DNA from: Candidatus Woesearchaeota archaeon
GTDB taxonomy: Archaea > Nanobdellota > Nanobdellia > Woesearchaeales > ARS49
Assembly (NCBI GenBank): GCA_019323555.1
Contig: JAHWHC010000017.1
Span: 1 to 21,425 of the forward strand
Direction of reading: 5' to 3'
DNA length: 21,425 bases
Each line of letters opens with the position of its first letter. Position 1 is the stretch's first letter. The notes under the pieces were generated by a model. That model was not told the origin of the DNA and did no database searches. It saw only the letters and a program-made list of their open reading frames with translations. Positions 11,948-18,220 of the stretch are shown here, piece by piece. The position numbers were made by a program, and so were the translations under genes.

Positions 11948-13702
11948 ATGCCGAGAATAGCTGTTGTTGAAAAGCAGAAGTGCAACCCGAACGGATGCGG
12001 CGGGTATCTTTGCATGCGTCTCTGCCCAATCAATAGAAAAGGGGAAGAGTGCATTGCAAAAGATGAAGATAACAAGGTTAAGATAGATGAAAAGCTCTGC
12101 ACTGGATGCGGCATCTGTCCTAATAGATGCCCTTTTGAGGCGCTTAGCGTTGTGAATCTTCCTGAGGAGCTTGCAAAGCAGCCTATTCATCAGTATGGCC
12201 CTAATGGCTTTCATTTGTATAACCTGCCTATCCCTCTTTTTGGGAAGGTTGTAGGTATTCTTGGTAAGAATGGTATTGGTAAGTCAACTGCTATTCAGAT
12301 TCTTGCAGGGTTATTAAAGCCAAATCTTGGCAAGGATGATGAAGCTAGTTATGATGATTTGATTGCTTTTTTCAAGGGTTCTGAAGCGCAAATTTTTTTT
12401 GAGAAGATTAAGAAGGGGGAGATTGTTGTTAGTTACAAGCCTCAGCAGGTGGATATGATTCCTAAGAGTTTTTCAGGAACAGTAAAAGCTTTGTTAAAGC
12501 ATGCTGATGAGACTGCTCGTTTTGATGAGGTTGTTGAGGCTCTTGACCTGAAGAATGTTCTTGATAATGAGATTGGCAATATCTCTGGAGGAGAACTGCA
12601 GAGGGTTGCTATTGCTGCAACTGTTCTTAAGAAAGCGAATTTTTATGTTTTTGACGAGCCGACTTCTTATTTAGATATCAAGCAGAGGATTAAGGTCTCT
12701 AAGTTTATCAAAAGTCTTGCTAATGATGATACTGCGATCTTAGTTGTTGAGCACGATTTGATTATTCTTGATTACATGACTGATATGATTCATATAATGT
12801 TTGGTAAGCCAGGCGTGTATGGTATTGTTTCTCTTCCTAAGGTCACTCGTGCAGGAATCAATACATATCTTGAGGGTTATTTGAGGGAGCAGAACATTCG
12901 TTTTAGGGATTATTCCTTGAAGTTTTATTCAAAACCGCCTGTTGCAGAGCAGTCAAAGGTTGCTCTTAGTTCCTGGAAAGATATTGAGAAAAAACTTGGG
13001 CAGTTTGAATTAAGTGCCAAAGAAGGTTCTGTTAACAAGAAGCTTGCAGTTGGTATTCTTGGCGAGAATGGTATTGGTAAGACTACGTTTGTTAAGTTAT
13101 TGGCAGGTGTTATAGAGCCAGATGCTGGAGAGATTCTGGAAAAGATTAGTGTTAGTTACAAGCCGCAGTATCTTGAGACTTCTTCTGATACTTTGGTTGC
13201 TACTTTATTGAAAGATGCTGTTGAGAAGTATGATACTCAGATTATTCGTCCTTTGAACATTAAACCTTTGTTGCTTAAGCCTTTGAATGAATTAAGCGGC
13301 GGAGAGTTGCAGAGAGTTAGTGTTGCTCATTGCTTGTCTCAAAAAGCTGACTTGTATTTGCTGGACGAGCCTTCTGCTTACTTGGATGTTGAGCAGAGAT
13401 TGGTTGTTTCTAAGGTTATTAGGGATATCACAGAGCAGAGAGGTTGTGCTATACTGGTTGTTGATCACGATTTGGTGTTTATTGATTACTTATCTGATGA
13501 GTTGATTGTTTTTGAGGGCATTCCAGCTAAGAAAGGTGATGCTAAAGGTCCTTTCACAATGGAGAATGGCATGAATGTTTTCTTGAAAGATTTGAATATC
13601 ACTATGCGTCGTGATAAAGAAAGCAATCGTCCTCGTATCAATAAGCCTGGTTCTAGGATGGATCGTGAGCAGAAAGAATCAAATAAACTTTATTATGTTT
13701 AA
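11948..13702 (+). CDS. ABCE1/RLI1, ribosome recycling ATPase
   Basis: A 584-residue protein with the full ABCE1 layout. The N-terminal Fe-S domain has cysteines at 12, 17, 22, 26 and 35 and the ferredoxin-like C51-x2-C54-x2-C57-x3-C61. The first ATPase has Walker A GKNGIGKST (106-114), signature ISGGELQR and Walker B YVFDEPTSYLD. The second has GENGIGKTT, LSGGELQR and YLLDEPSAYLD. Hinge motifs follow each ATPase core. ABCE1 splits the ribosome into subunits after termination or rescue with aRF1/Pelota and stays on the small subunit to link recycling with initiation. The protein ends in the usual basic, aromatic tail (SNKLYYV). It is a single gene with its own promoter, convergent with the M3-like peptidase gene and 7 bases from its end. 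Confidence 0.97.
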   Translation: MPRIAVVEKQKCNPNGCGGYLCMRLCPINRKGEECIAKDEDNKVKIDEKLCTGCGICPNRCPFEALSVVNLPEELAKQPIHQYGPNGFHLYNLPIPLFGKVVGILGKNGIGKSTAIQILAGLLKPNLGKDDEASYDDLIAFFKGSEAQIFFEKIKKGEIVVSYKPQQVDMIPKSFSGTVKALLKHADETARFDEVVEALDLKNVLDNEIGNISGGELQRVAIAATVLKKANFYVFDEPTSYLDIKQRIKVSKFIKSLANDDTAILVVEHDLIILDYMTDMIHIMFGKPGVYGIVSLPKVTRAGINTYLEGYLREQNIRFRDYSLKFYSKPPVAEQSKVALSSWKDIEKKLGQFELSAKEGSVNKKLAVGILGENGIGKTTFVKLLAGVIEPDAGEILEKISVSYKPQYLETSSDTLVATLLKDAVEKYDTQIIRPLNIKPLLLKPLNELSGGELQRVSVAHCLSQKADLYLLDEPSAYLDVEQRLVVSKVIRDITEQRGCAILVVDHDLVFIDYLSDELIVFEGIPAKKGDAKGPFTMENGMNVFLKDLNITMRRDKESNRPRINKPGSRMDREQKESNKLYYV

Positions 13703-13709
13703 ATTATTC

Positions 13710-15143
13710 TTATCTTAGTGTTTTTAGGTATTGTTTTATGTTTAGTTTCGAGAAGTTTGCTGCTCTTGAGTCTGCTCCTGGTGCTGCCAGTTCTTTCACT
13801 AGTTTTCCTGATTTTTTGTTCTGCCACCAGGTTTTGCCGTATTTTTTTTGCAGTGGCACTCTCATCATGTTGTCCTGCTGAATATTTGCCAGCATATAGC
13901 TTGGGACATACATTAATGCCTCTGGCAGCACATGGTGTAGTTTCCAGTACTGGCCAGGTATCTTCATTCCCATGCTTTTCTTTATTTCTTTTGCATATGC
14001 TTTGTCGCAGTCCTTGAATTTCATTTGGTCTTTCCAGTATTTTATTCTGAATAATGAGTTTCCTGTGTAGAATGCTATTGCGAATATGTTTGAGAATTTT
14101 TGTCTTCTTATTAGCTCGTCTGCATAGTCTTTGTTTAGTTTTAGTTTTTTTGTTAAGTATTCTTTGTCCATCATGAAATGGTCAAAGAATATTGAGAAGG
14201 TCTCTGCAAGCCCATTGGAGATTATGTTTTTTGTCCAGTATGGTTTTTTTGGATCTATCATATTGAAGTGTAATGCGTGTCCAAATTCATGATATACTGA
14301 TGTTGCGTCTTCTACTGGATTCTCTGCCTTGTAGGATATCCAGACATCATCAGGAATATGTATTGCCATGCAGAAGGGCGATGCATACTTTTTTGGCCTG
14401 TCTTTGTCATCTACCTGTACTTTATCAGGATTTAGCCCCATTTCCTTCATTGTTCTTTTTACAGCATGTACGGGATTTATTTTTTTGAATCCGCAGGCCA
14501 TATCCCTGAATAAGGCATTTCTCACAAAGTAGAAATCATCATAATATTCTGGTTCTTTGTCAAATAATTTGTTTGCATAATACTTGAATTGTTTTTTGAA
14601 GGGCTTTCTTACTCCTTCTCTTAGCTCTATCATTGCATTCTCCAGCTGTTTTAGTGTCATCTGGTGTTCTTGCAGGTATTCTGTCAATGGATCTCTGCAG
14701 TAGCTTGAGTATATTTTTTTTGCCACGCTGAATTTTTTGTTGATTATAGGGGCTATTTTTGGTGTTTTCTTTATGAAATCGTCAAATACCTCTTTTCTTG
14801 CTTTGTCAGGGGCGCGGACAACAAATTGTCTCCAATTGTTCCAGTTGACTGGCTGTCCTTTGTATTCATATTTTTTTGTTGATATTTTTTTAGCTCTCTC
14901 TTCATGGAGTTTCAGGCTTAAATGATATGTATTTGCGCCCACAACTCCCCCGATGCATGCATCGTATAGCAATTCAGGTGCCTTGAAATTTTTTAAGAAG
15001 AATAATGCGTGTTTCTCACTCTCTTTTTCCAGTTTTCTTATTTTCTGCTTGTCATATTTTAGCCCGATGTTGAATTTAAAGTACTCTTTTCTTATTGCTA
15101 TGCTGTTTTTTTCGTCTATTTCACACCATTTTTTAAGGTTCAT
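13710..15143 (-). CDS. M3-like (oligopeptidase F-type) metallopeptidase
   Basis: A 477-residue soluble, alpha-helical protein. The zinc site is HEFGH at residues 285-289 (SVYHEFGHALHF), followed 25 residues later by E314 in NGLAETFSIFFDHF. This spacing and the FGHALH context match M3-family thimet/oligoendopeptidase F enzymes, which trim short peptides in the cytosol. There is no signal peptide. At 477 residues it is shorter than typical M3 enzymes (about 560-700), mainly at the N-terminal lid. The C-terminal helix-rich segment with LPEALMYVPSYMLANIQ is kept. Its ATG overlaps the trmI stop as ATGA, so the two are translated together. Specificity is not evident. Confidence 0.85.
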   Translation of the reverse strand: MNLKKWCEIDEKNSIAIRKEYFKFNIGLKYDKQKIRKLEKESEKHALFFLKNFKAPELLYDACIGGVVGANTYHLSLKLHEERAKKISTKKYEYKGQPVNWNNWRQFVVRAPDKARKEVFDDFIKKTPKIAPIINKKFSVAKKIYSSYCRDPLTEYLQEHQMTLKQLENAMIELREGVRKPFKKQFKYYANKLFDKEPEYYDDFYFVRNALFRDMACGFKKINPVHAVKRTMKEMGLNPDKVQVDDKDRPKKYASPFCMAIHIPDDVWISYKAENPVEDATSVYHEFGHALHFNMIDPKKPYWTKNIISNGLAETFSIFFDHFMMDKEYLTKKLKLNKDYADELIRRQKFSNIFAIAFYTGNSLFRIKYWKDQMKFKDCDKAYAKEIKKSMGMKIPGQYWKLHHVLPEALMYVPSYMLANIQQDNMMRVPLQKKYGKTWWQNKKSGKLVKELAAPGADSRAANFSKLNIKQYLKTLR

Positions 15144-15919
15144 TTTATCCTCCTTACGAATGTCAGGAATGCTGTGTGTCCTATCTCTGCTGATTGCGGC
15201 CGTACTCTTTTTCCCTCGACAATCCAGTTTCTTCTTATTAGTTCTGTTGTGTTGTCAAATAAAAATGATTCGTTTTTTCTTATCTCTTCCACAAATTGGC
15301 TTGCCTGTGTTGTTGTTGGGGTGTATGCAACAAGCCATCCCCCGATCTTCAGTGCCTTTTTTACTGCGTTTATTGCTTCCCAGGGCTCTGGAAGGTCTAG
15401 TGTGATTAGGTCGACGTTTTTTTCTGCAATCCCTTTTGTTATGTCTTTGTTTTTTACAGTGATGTTCTTTATTCCTAAGAATTTTATGTTTTCTTTTGCA
15501 ACATCTGCATGGTCATCTCTTATTTCATATGTCGTGACTTTCTTGCATATGTTTGCTAAGGCGCATGCCAGTGCTCCTGCCCCAGTTCCAGCATCAACTA
15601 CTGTATCGTTTTTTCCTAATCCTGTCTCTGCGATTATCATCCCAAAGTCTTTTGGTATGATTGTCTGCGGTGCTCTTCGTAATTTCCTGAAGTCATCTGC
15701 AAATTGAGAAGTGAATATTGTGAATTCTTTTCCACTGTCTGTCTTGATTGTGCTTCCGTCTTTCTTCTTTAGGCTTGTTTTGGCAATAACACCATATTTT
15801 GTGTGAAAATCCTTGCTCAGGTCTGTCACATAATATCTCAAAGCCTTCCTTGTGGTTACTTCTCTCTGTAGCTCTGGTATGTACTCTTTTTTTCCTTTGC
15901 TTATTAGAATTTTTGCCAT
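15140..15919 (-). CDS. trmI: tRNA (adenine-N1)-methyltransferase TrmI
   Basis: A 259-residue protein. The N-terminal beta-rich domain is followed by the family-typical RRAPQTIIPKDFGMII (81-96), SAM motif I VVDAGTGAGALA (107-118), YEIRDDHADVA, and the active-site DLPEPW near 175. Archaeal TrmI makes m1A at position 58, and often 57, in the T loop of tRNAs as a homotetramer, stabilising the tRNA elbow. All three tRNAs in this window carry the T-loop adenine at position 58. The ATG at 15919 lies 27 bases from a TATA element, so the message is probably leaderless, with the M3-like peptidase as second cistron (4-base overlap). Confidence 0.92.
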   Translation of the reverse strand: MAKILISKGKKEYIPELQREVTTRKALRYYVTDLSKDFHTKYGVIAKTSLKKKDGSTIKTDSGKEFTIFTSQFADDFRKLRRAPQTIIPKDFGMIIAETGLGKNDTVVDAGTGAGALACALANICKKVTTYEIRDDHADVAKENIKFLGIKNITVKNKDITKGIAEKNVDLITLDLPEPWEAINAVKKALKIGGWLVAYTPTTTQASQFVEEIRKNESFLFDNTTELIRRNWIVEGKRVRPQSAEIGHTAFLTFVRRIK

Positions 15920-15940
15920 ATCTTTATTTGAAGACGTTTT

Positions 15941-15950
15941 TGTTAAATAT
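15941..15950 (-). promoter_or_regulatory. TATA box for trmI
   Basis: The minus strand reads ATATTTAACA, centred about 27 bases before the ATG at 15919; leaderless start predicted. Confidence 0.5.
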
Positions 15951-15959
15951 CTTTCGGTT

Positions 15960-16811
15960 TTAAATGCTTATAACAATGGCGCCAATAACTGCTATGCCTG
16001 CTGCAATTATTTTTTGCCATTTATGTTCTGTTTCTCCCATAATTAAGATTCCTCCAATAACTGTCAAGATTGTTGTTAATTGTAAAAGCGGGAATACTAG
16101 AGTTACTTCTGCAAGCGAGTAGGCTTTAAGAACAAAAAAATATGCTGAAGTAGAAAGCAGGATAGTCACAATAGTTATTTTTCCATGCAATTTCCACAGG
16201 TGTTTGATGTCCTTTTTTATTTTAGGGAGAAATCCTGTTAAAATAAGACCAGGGAAAAGGTAAACAAAAAAGATGTATAATTCAGGTCTAAAATAACCCA
16301 GCGCAAATTTATCTATAATCGCGGCAATAGAAGCTAATAGCGCATTTCCAAGAACCCACAATACCCCAGGGTCTGTAAGTCGCCCCCATTTATATTCTGG
16401 GTGATAAAGAAGAAGGCTCACGGCAATAAATAAAATAACAGTCCCAACAACTTTCTGAACAGTTATCGTTTCTCCAAATATAATTAAGCCTAACAAAAAT
16501 ACCCAAATTATTTTAGATTGACTTAATGGAGCTTTAATGGAAACATGTGTTTTTTTGACAGCGATATATGTAGAAACTGAAACTAAAGTCCAGATAAGTA
16601 TTCCGCTGATTATTGCAAACCACGCCATTCCTGATTTAGGGAGTTCAAGATATGGCCATGCAAAAGGCAACAATAATACTGCGGAAACTATTTGTGTGAG
16701 CCATGAAAAAGCATATGGCGATGCAGTATTTAAGACATATTTATCCAGAAGTTTATGAATCACTCTGAAAGAAATTGCAAGCAAAATAAATATAAACACA
16801 ACAGCACTCAT
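15960..16811 (-). CDS. EamA-family drug/metabolite transporter
   Basis: A 283-residue protein with ten hydrophobic helices forming two EamA repeats, roughly residues 1-137 and 147-283. The first repeat contains the KAPLSQSKIIWVFLLGLIIFGE segment and the second LAEVTLVFPLLQLTTILTVIGG, both typical of EamA helices lining the substrate path and ending in the conserved Glu of FGE/MGE. It would export or exchange a small metabolite such as an amino acid, nucleotide sugar or base; the sequence does not tell which. It has its own TATA element inside the end of the lipoprotein gene (16836-16843). It is a full-length transporter, unlike the split pair at 3185-3861. Confidence 0.85.
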   Translation of the reverse strand: MSAVVFIFILLAISFRVIHKLLDKYVLNTASPYAFSWLTQIVSAVLLLPFAWPYLELPKSGMAWFAIISGILIWTLVSVSTYIAVKKTHVSIKAPLSQSKIIWVFLLGLIIFGETITVQKVVGTVILFIAVSLLLYHPEYKWGRLTDPGVLWVLGNALLASIAAIIDKFALGYFRPELYIFFVYLFPGLILTGFLPKIKKDIKHLWKLHGKITIVTILLSTSAYFFVLKAYSLAEVTLVFPLLQLTTILTVIGGILIMGETEHKWQKIIAAGIAVIGAIVISI

Positions 16812-16835
16812 CTAAATTACCCTTGTTAAAAGCAG

Positions 16836-16843
16836 ATATTAAA
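16836..16843 (-). promoter_or_regulatory. TATA box for the EamA transporter gene
   Basis: The minus strand reads TTTAATAT, about 28 bases before the ATG at 16811; leaderless start predicted. Confidence 0.45.
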
Positions 16844-16846
16844 TTC

Positions 16847-17635
16847 TTATGATATCATCGCTTCCCCATATACCTTTTCTTCTGATTTAGAATAAATAAC
16901 TACTTTTTTGTATTTTCCCACATCTACGTCTCCAGGTAAGTTATATGTCTGCCCGCCGGTTATTGTTGTGAGTTTTGCAACTTCATAACCATCTTCAATA
17001 TTTTGGTCAACCAAGTAGATGTATAGTCCTGCTCCTGGTTGTGTTACAAAGCTCTGCAGCTGCATGACAATATCTCCTTCTGCTGTTAGTGTTATCTCTA
17101 CATGTCCTGCCGTTGTTTTCTCCACGGTCTGGAATATTCCTGTTGCTATGTGCTGTGTGCCTTTTCCTTTTAGTGAGCTTATGTCTAGTTCCTCTTTTTC
17201 TGGTGGTGCTGTTATTTTTACTTCTGCTGAATTATAGAGTATTTGTAATAATTTTATTTCTGCTTGGTCTTTTAGTGTATCAACTCCATTTATGATTAAA
17301 TCTTTTGTGACCTCTCCGTTTACTACGAATTGCGCTCTGTTTGAGATGCTCAAGAGTTTTATTTTGTATTCTCTGCCCGCAACAGTCACTGTTTTTGTCT
17401 CGCCTACGTCTAGTGTTGTTTTTGCTTCTGTAATTTCCAGAGGTTCTTGTGCTGCAGTTTCTGTTTCTTCCACAGGTGTTTGTTTTGGTTCTACTGTTGT
17501 TTCTTTTACCTGTGTTGTTTCTTTTGTTTGTTCTTTTGTTGTTTGTTCCTTTGCCTCTTTAGAAGTATCGTCAACTTGTGCAGCACACCCCAGTAAAAGG
17601 ATTGCTAATATGCAAATAATTATTGTTTTTTTCAT
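16847..17635 (-). CDS. Surface lipoprotein with C-terminal DM13-like domain
   Basis: A 262-residue precursor. A hydrophobic signal ends in the lipobox LLLGC with Cys17, so the mature protein is probably lipid-anchored outside the cell. Residues 18-68 are a Thr/Glu/Lys/Gln linker. Residues 69-145 form a beta-rich domain (VGETKTVTVAGREYKIKLLSI, AQFVVNGEVTKDL, ILYN) of a kind I associate with surface proteins of DPANN archaea. Residues 155-262 match a DM13 domain: GIFQTVEKTTAGHVEITL, GAGLYIYLV, GQTYNLPGDVDVGKYKKVVIYS, VYGEAMI. DM13 domains occur in extracellular redox proteins and carry a conserved Cys near the end; that position is Ser here (VVIYSKS). The gene follows tRNA-Cys with no clear promoter between, and its ATG overlaps the stop of an 18-codon ORF. 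Confidence 0.85.
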   Translation of the reverse strand: MKKTIIICILAILLLGCAAQVDDTSKEAKEQTTKEQTKETTQVKETTVEPKQTPVEETETAAQEPLEITEAKTTLDVGETKTVTVAGREYKIKLLSISNRAQFVVNGEVTKDLIINGVDTLKDQAEIKLLQILYNSAEVKITAPPEKEELDISSLKGKGTQHIATGIFQTVEKTTAGHVEITLTAEGDIVMQLQSFVTQPGAGLYIYLVDQNIEDGYEVAKLTTITGGQTYNLPGDVDVGKYKKVVIYSKSEEKVYGEAMIS

Positions 17636-17688
17636 TTTAAAACCGCAGGTTTTGAAATGCTTCCCAAATCTTGGATTTGGGTTTGCAT
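17632..17688 (-). CDS. Possible 18-residue leader ORF between tRNA-Cys and lipoprotein
   Basis: An ATG at 17688, 4 bases after the predicted tRNA-Cys 3' end, opens MQTQIQDLGSISKPAVLK. Its TGA overlaps the lipoprotein start codon as ATGA. Two hairpins lie within it (17655-17690 and 17639-17653). It could couple or regulate translation of the lipoprotein. It has no visible family and could be chance, so I hold it tentatively. Confidence 0.35.
   Translation of the reverse strand: MQTQIQDLGSISKPAVLK
17639..17653 (-). promoter_or_regulatory. Hairpin next to the lipoprotein start codon
   Basis: AAAACC and GGTTTT pair around a 3-base loop (GCA on the plus strand), ending 3 bases before the ATG at 17635. 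It could limit ribosome access unless the upstream ORF is translated. Confidence 0.4.
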
Positions 17689-17690
17689 TT
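17655..17690 (-). terminator. Two-part hairpin just after tRNA-Cys
   Basis: CCCAAATC (17663-17670) and GATTTGGG (17674-17681) form an 8-bp stem with a 3-base loop. An outer AAATGC/GCATTT stem (17655-17660, 17685-17690) is set off by small internal loops. It begins 3 bases after the tRNA end. It may terminate the tRNA transcript partially, but its T-tract is weak (ATTTC), so read-through into the lipoprotein gene is expected. Confidence 0.4.
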
Positions 17691-17692
17691 TA

Positions 17693-17765
17693 AGCGGAGG
17701 GAGGGACTCGAACCCTCGATTAGTTGGGTTGCAGCCAACCGCCTTAGCCGCTTGGCCACCTCCGC
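17693..17765 (-). tRNA. tRNA-Cys(GCA)
   Basis: The minus strand folds as a 73-nt cloverleaf without encoded CCA. The acceptor is GCGGAGG/CCTCCGC with discriminator U73, an identity element of cysteine tRNAs. The D arm is GCCA-AGCGGCTA-AGGC with the normal G18-G19. The anticodon stem GTTGG/CCAAC holds loop CTGCAAC, anticodon GCA. The variable region is TAATC. The T arm is GAGGG-TTCGAGT-CCCTC. No intron is present. TATA-like sequences lie 20-40 bases upstream. An ATG follows 4 bases after the 3' end, opening a short ORF coupled to the lipoprotein gene. Confidence 0.95.
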
Positions 17766-17782
17766 CTGAACCCTATAACAAA

Positions 17783-17805
17783 GAATATATACGTCGTTTA
17801 AAAAT
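17783..17805 (-). promoter_or_regulatory. Promoter of tRNA-Cys
   Basis: The minus strand carries two overlapping candidates, TTTTTAAACG (about 17796-17805) and GTATATATTC (17783-17792). The second sits near -26 of the mature tRNA 5' end at 17765, the first near -36. Confidence 0.5.
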
Positions 17806-17826
17806 GTTATTGTTTCTGGTTGAGAA

Positions 17827-17838
17827 AACTTTATAAAG
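17827..17838 (+). promoter_or_regulatory. TATA box for tRNA-Arg and chorismate mutase unit
   Basis: GAAAAC then TTTATAAA (17830-17837), a strong BRE/TATA pair. The centre is about 30 bases before the tRNA 5' end at 17863, predicting a 5' leader of about 3-5 bases. Confidence 0.7.
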
Positions 17839-17885
17839 CGCTTGGCTTACTTTACTCTCTATGGGCCCGTAGCCTAGTCTGGATA

Positions 17886-17934
17886 CTGCTAAATTCGATA
17901 TCGAATTTTGCCGGATTTGGCCGTAGGGCAAATA
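17886..17934 (+). other. Non-canonical D-arm intron of tRNA-Arg
   Basis: A 49-base insertion between GGATA and AGGC of the D arm. It contains the perfect 18-base palindrome AAATTCGATATCGAATTT (17891-17908, hairpin) and a second stem TTTGCC/GGCAAA further on. CTGC at its 5' end can pair with GTAG (17923-17926). Without removal, the D stem GCCT/AGGC would enclose a loop of about 59 bases. Confidence 0.75.
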
Positions 17935-17950
17935 AGGCGACAGCCTTCTA

Positions 17951-17966
17951 TCCATTTATGGAAGAG
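17951..17966 (+). other. Canonical 37/38 intron of tRNA-Arg
   Basis: The 23-base segment between the anticodon stem strands reduces to a normal CTTCTAA loop if 16 bases are removed after A37. TCCA/TGGA inside it forms the short helix expected in a bulge-helix-bulge splice site. The boundary is exact to about 2 bases. Confidence 0.75.
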
Positions 17967-18007
17967 AGCTGTAGATCAGGGGTTCGAATCCCCTCGGGCC
18001 CGTTACC

Positions 18008-18220
18008 ATGCTAGAACAATACCGAAAACAAATAGACTTAATTGACTCTCAAATCATTGAGTTATTAAAGAAAAGAGAAAGTTTAGTTGAACAAATTAAA
18101 GAGATCAAATTAGAGCAAAACGCTCCTTTAGAAGACAAAGAAAGAGAAGAGCAAGTTCTGAAAAAAGCAGGCAAGTTCAAAAATGTGTTCAAAGAAGTGC
18201 TTAAGGAAGCCACTTCTTAG
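18008..18220 (+). CDS. Minimal chorismate mutase-like protein (AroQ type)
   Basis: A 70-residue helical protein matching the AroQ chorismate mutase fold, which converts chorismate to prephenate on the way to Phe and Tyr. With a constant offset of 5 from E. coli numbering, R6, R23, K34, D43, R46 and E47 match R11, R28, K39, D48, R51 and E52. The third helix is very short: the protein ends at KEATS, about four residues before the place of catalytic Gln88, which is therefore absent. The usual length is 85-100 residues. The ATG follows tRNA-Arg by 5 bases. The 3' end overlaps the convergent top6A gene by 20 bases. No other aromatic pathway gene is nearby. It may be active with another residue, need a partner, or have a new role. 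Confidence 0.78.
   Translation: MLEQYRKQIDLIDSQIIELLKKRESLVEQIKEIKLEQNAPLEDKEREEQVLKKAGKFKNVFKEVLKEATS

Larger units (their letters stand above)
17863..18002 (+). tRNA. tRNA-Arg(UCU) with two introns
   Basis: The mature tRNA must be assembled from three exons: 17863-17885, 17935-17950 and 17967-18002, giving 75 nt with discriminator G and no CCA. The acceptor is GGGCCCG/CGGGCCC. The D stem is GCCT/AGGC with loop AGTCTGGATA. The anticodon stem ACAGC/GCTGT holds loop CTTCTAA, anticodon UCU (AGA/AGG). The variable region is AGATC, and the T arm is AGGGG-TTCGAAT-CCCCT (the outer pairs can be drawn one step in either direction). Intron 1, about 49 nt (17886-17934), interrupts the D arm at the loop/3'-stem border; ATA at both ends makes the cut uncertain by up to 3 bases. 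Intron 2, 16 nt (17951-17966), is at the canonical site after position 37. An ATG follows 5 bases after the tRNA. Confidence 0.88.

Noticed and set aside
17891..17908. 18-base palindrome as a restriction or regulator site
   Set aside because: It lies inside the D-arm intron of tRNA-Arg, where a hairpin in the excised RNA explains it better.
17820..18014. A 64-codon plus-strand frame across tRNA-Arg
   Set aside because: It runs through the exons and introns of the tRNA and has no protein-like features.
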